Source: CAZGLK01 sp964526375 (GTDB lineage: Bacteria; Patescibacteriota; Minisyncoccia; JACQLN01). From it: a stretch of DNA of 14,330 bases. The stretch spans positions 1 through 14,330 of the forward strand of contig CAZGLK010000019.1 in assembly GCA_964526375.1 (NCBI GenBank), in the 5' to 3' direction. Within the stretch, counting starts at the first letter, position 1; the number at the start of each line of letters is the position of its first letter. This document shows positions 12,951 to 14,330 of this stretch, piece by piece. The notes below the pieces were generated by a model. The model searched no databases. It was not told the origin of the DNA and saw nothing but the letters and a program-made list of their open reading frames with translations. Made by a program: the position numbers and the translations under genes.

Positions 12951-13007
12951 TTGAGATTCATTTTGAATTTTGCATTGTCATTTTGCATTTTGCATTTTGA
13001 CTTTTGA
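12873..13007. repeat. Heptamer-repeat tract covering start of the PilX-like gene
   Basis: From 12873 there are seven consecutive 7-mers of the type GANCTTG (GATCTTG, GAGCTTG, GAACTTG x3, TATCTTG, GAGCTTT). A looser stretch with GGACTTT and GGATTTT follows, and then ATTTTGA/ATTTTGC-type 7-mers (12960-13007, one unit being 6 bp). The tract runs through the start codon at 12950 and fills the gap to the PilW-like gene. Confidence 0.85.
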
Positions 13008-13009
13008 AT

Positions 13010-13555
13010 TTATTGTGTGTAGCTTCCCCTCACAAACGCAAAAGCCGTTAAAGCAATGCTTTGATCGGGCCGCGATTTACTCTTTAAGGTTAAATACAGC
13101 CGTGCGCCTTCACCGCCAACGTTATTGGAACGCACCAGTTTAAACCGGGTGGCCTCAACATCTTCACCGCTCAATGGCTGGGCTGGTTTGTTTTCTCTTT
13201 TTATCCAAACGCGCCCGCTGGCCCAGTAAATGTCCGTAAAAGTTACCGGCTCGGTCTCATCAGCCGGGCGAAAAGATGTTTCTAAACTTAACTCGCCAAA
13301 ATCGCCGTCCAAAACGGTGGTGGGCAGGTAAACCCGTCGGGCGTTTTTGGTTTCCTGTAGAAACGCGCCGGCCACCCGATCGGCCGAGTCAACCAATTCC
13401 CCTTTAACCTTGGCCGCGCGGTAGCTGGTAAAATTATTGACCGTAAGACCGGCCAGAATGGTTATGACCACGGCTAAGACAGCGGCGTATAAAACCGCCT
13501 CAACGAGAGTAAATCCGTTAAATCGCCGAGATGGCTCTTTTCGCACAAACAACAT
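13010..13555 (-). CDS. PilW/GspJ-like type IV prepilin
   Basis: The 181-residue protein has a basic leader MLFVRKEPSRRFNG, then FTLVEAVLYAAVLAVVITILAGL. Cleavage after Gly14 and Glu at mature position +5 match a prepilin peptidase substrate. The C-terminal region is an extracytoplasmic beta-rich domain (VTFTDIYWASGRVWIKR, ARLYLTLKSKS) like that of GspJ/PilW minor pseudopilins that prime fibre assembly. The start is ATG 13555, giving a normal leader; a GTG at 13579 would add eight hydrophobic residues and is less likely. It lies 185 bp after the PilV-like gene and 59 bp before the PilX-like gene. Confidence 0.8.
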   Translation of the reverse strand: MLFVRKEPSRRFNGFTLVEAVLYAAVLAVVITILAGLTVNNFTSYRAAKVKGELVDSADRVAGAFLQETKNARRVYLPTTVLDGDFGELSLETSFRPADETEPVTFTDIYWASGRVWIKRENKPAQPLSGEDVEATRFKLVRSNNVGGEGARLYLTLKSKSRPDQSIALTAFAFVRGSYTQ

Positions 13556-13703
13556 GTCTATAATTAAAATCCGAAGCACAAAAATAACATCGTTAAACGT
13601 TAATCGGCAACGAGACCCGTATCGTTCAGAGTAAGACGTCTGACGTAACCGCTAGACCAAACGGGCATCGTAACCCTTCAACGGTAAACGCGGTAGATTC
13701 TGT

Positions 13704-13729
13704 TTAGGATTTCGATATTAGGATTTCGA
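13704..13729. repeat. TTAGGATTTCGA direct repeat
   Basis: Two perfect 12-mers (13704-13715 and 13718-13729) are exactly 14 bp apart, twice the 7-bp period seen elsewhere. They lie just after the PilV-like stop. The rest of the 13556-13740 gap shows no gene I can support. Confidence 0.65.
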
Positions 13730-13740
13730 ATTTAACACTA

Positions 13741-14223
13741 TCATCTAAATTTCGCCAAATACGTGCTCACTTTAACATTCTTAGAGACCCCGCGTTCCTG
13801 CCATTCCACCACGGACTCGGCGAGCAGTGTCCTGGCGTCTAAACTGCCGCCGGCCTCAACAATGCGGCCAGTGGCCAGATCACGCCGCACCGGCTTTAAC
13901 ACAAAATACCGTTTAAAAACTCCGTCTATGCTGCCCGGATCCGCGCCAGCAATGGACCAATCACGGGAACCTTCCGAAAAAACCAAGAAATAAGATGTGC
14001 CGGTGCTAAGATTAGTCAGGTTAACCCAATCCGCCTCTTTGAGCGATCTTAGGGCCTCCAGAGTTTCGGCCGCGAGGTACTTGGCTCTTACATCAAAAAG
14101 AGACGAATCAACCCGCCGGCCAGCGGACAAATTAAGCTGGGCCATGGCGGCCATAACAATGGCCAACAAGCCCAAAACCAAGACGATTTCTAAGAGTGAA
14201 ACACCCCTATCATCAAATGACAT
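13741..14223 (-). CDS. PilV/GspI-like type IV prepilin
   Basis: This 160-residue protein has a short leader MSFDDRG, then VSLLEIVLVLGLLAIVMAAMAQL. The expected prepilin cleavage after Gly7 leaves Glu at mature position +5. The following helix (YLAAETLEALRSLKEADW) is typical of GspI/PilV-like minor pilins, and a beta-rich domain completes the protein (GVFKRYFVLKPVRRD, AESVVEWQERGVSKNVKVSTYLAKF). It is the first gene of the pilus series visible here; more prepilin genes may lie beyond the window edge. The start is ATG 14223 with a weak AGG nearby. Confidence 0.82.
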   Translation of the reverse strand: MSFDDRGVSLLEIVLVLGLLAIVMAAMAQLNLSAGRRVDSSLFDVRAKYLAAETLEALRSLKEADWVNLTNLSTGTSYFLVFSEGSRDWSIAGADPGSIDGVFKRYFVLKPVRRDLATGRIVEAGGSLDARTLLAESVVEWQERGVSKNVKVSTYLAKFR

Positions 14224-14250
14224 AACCTAAAATTTCTAACTACCCGAAAT

Positions 14251-14271
14251 AGATATTAGAGATTAGATATT
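14251..14271. repeat. Heptamer array AGATATT/AGAGATT/AGATATT
   Basis: Three contiguous 7-mers differ at one position and lie upstream of the PilV-like gene. The remaining bases to the window end are AT-rich, with no gene. Confidence 0.65.
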
Positions 14272-14330
14272 GCGCCGCCTAATTTGTATTATATCTTTCA
14301 TCTTTTCTTTTTTCAATTTTAAAATTCTCT

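Noticed and set aside
13595..13670. Minus-strand tRNA-like stretch containing GGTCTAGCGGTTA, which resembles a D arm
   Set aside because: The anticodon loop would be 8 nt, the T-arm pairs only 3 bp and the acceptor is not closed, so a tRNA cannot be supported.

Overview
The window looks like a piece of a Patescibacteria/CPR genome, most likely Parcubacteria-like. The evidence is a compact gene set with a cytoplasmic-membrane pilus operon (pilM-pilN-pilO and prepilin-like genes), a pyruvoyl-type arginine decarboxylase, a short ribosome hibernation factor, a lamin-tail-domain surface protein, many starts without a clear Shine-Dalgarno, and abundant short tandem and palindromic repeats in gene junctions and even inside genes. 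The taxonomic call is inference; no rRNA or complete tRNA is present to anchor it.

Layout. 1-470: a NUDIX hydrolase gene (minus) that breaks off inside its Nudix box at a palindromic sequence, a cloverleaf-like structured element just upstream of it, and a small independent transcription unit (promoter, about 67 nt RNA, terminator). The last two share a 23-nt core in inverted orientation. 471-625 holds nothing I recognise. 626-997: a DUF2103-type gene (plus) with a good promoter. 1035-3941: secA (minus), carrying repeat-derived in-frame insertions. 3942-4195: a cluster of GC-rich hairpins. 4192-5544: a membrane protein (minus) with a C-terminal HicA-like domain. 5545-5889: a densely structured intergenic region and promoters in both directions. 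5890-6325: a two-gene hicB-hicA toxin-antitoxin operon (plus), bracketed by two copies of a 26-bp repeat.

6365-14223 is one long minus-strand series. In transcription order it encodes a PilV/GspI-like prepilin, a PilW/GspJ-like prepilin, a PilX-like protein with a repetitive beta-rich body, PilM, PilN, PilO, a small one-TM protein in the PilP position, an LTD-PKD-LTD surface protein, HPF/RaiA, and pyruvoyl-dependent arginine decarboxylase. The first eight form a type IV pilus / surface-filament module: PilM (cytoplasmic actin-like) docks on the INLLP motif of PilN, PilN pairs with PilO, and the minor prepilins are assembled by machinery encoded elsewhere. HPF and the decarboxylase look like stress or housekeeping genes sharing the strand.

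The most unusual features are: (1) the HicA-like domain tethered to a two-TM membrane protein next to a complete hicBA pair; (2) in-frame invasion of secA by short DNA repeats, one repeat family being read in two different frames; (3) 7-8-bp periodic tandem arrays, different in sequence at each junction, which abut or supply stop codons and encode the leader of the PilX-like protein; (4) the inverted pair of related RNA-like elements at 268-470; (5) a multibranched structured element at 5640-5765.
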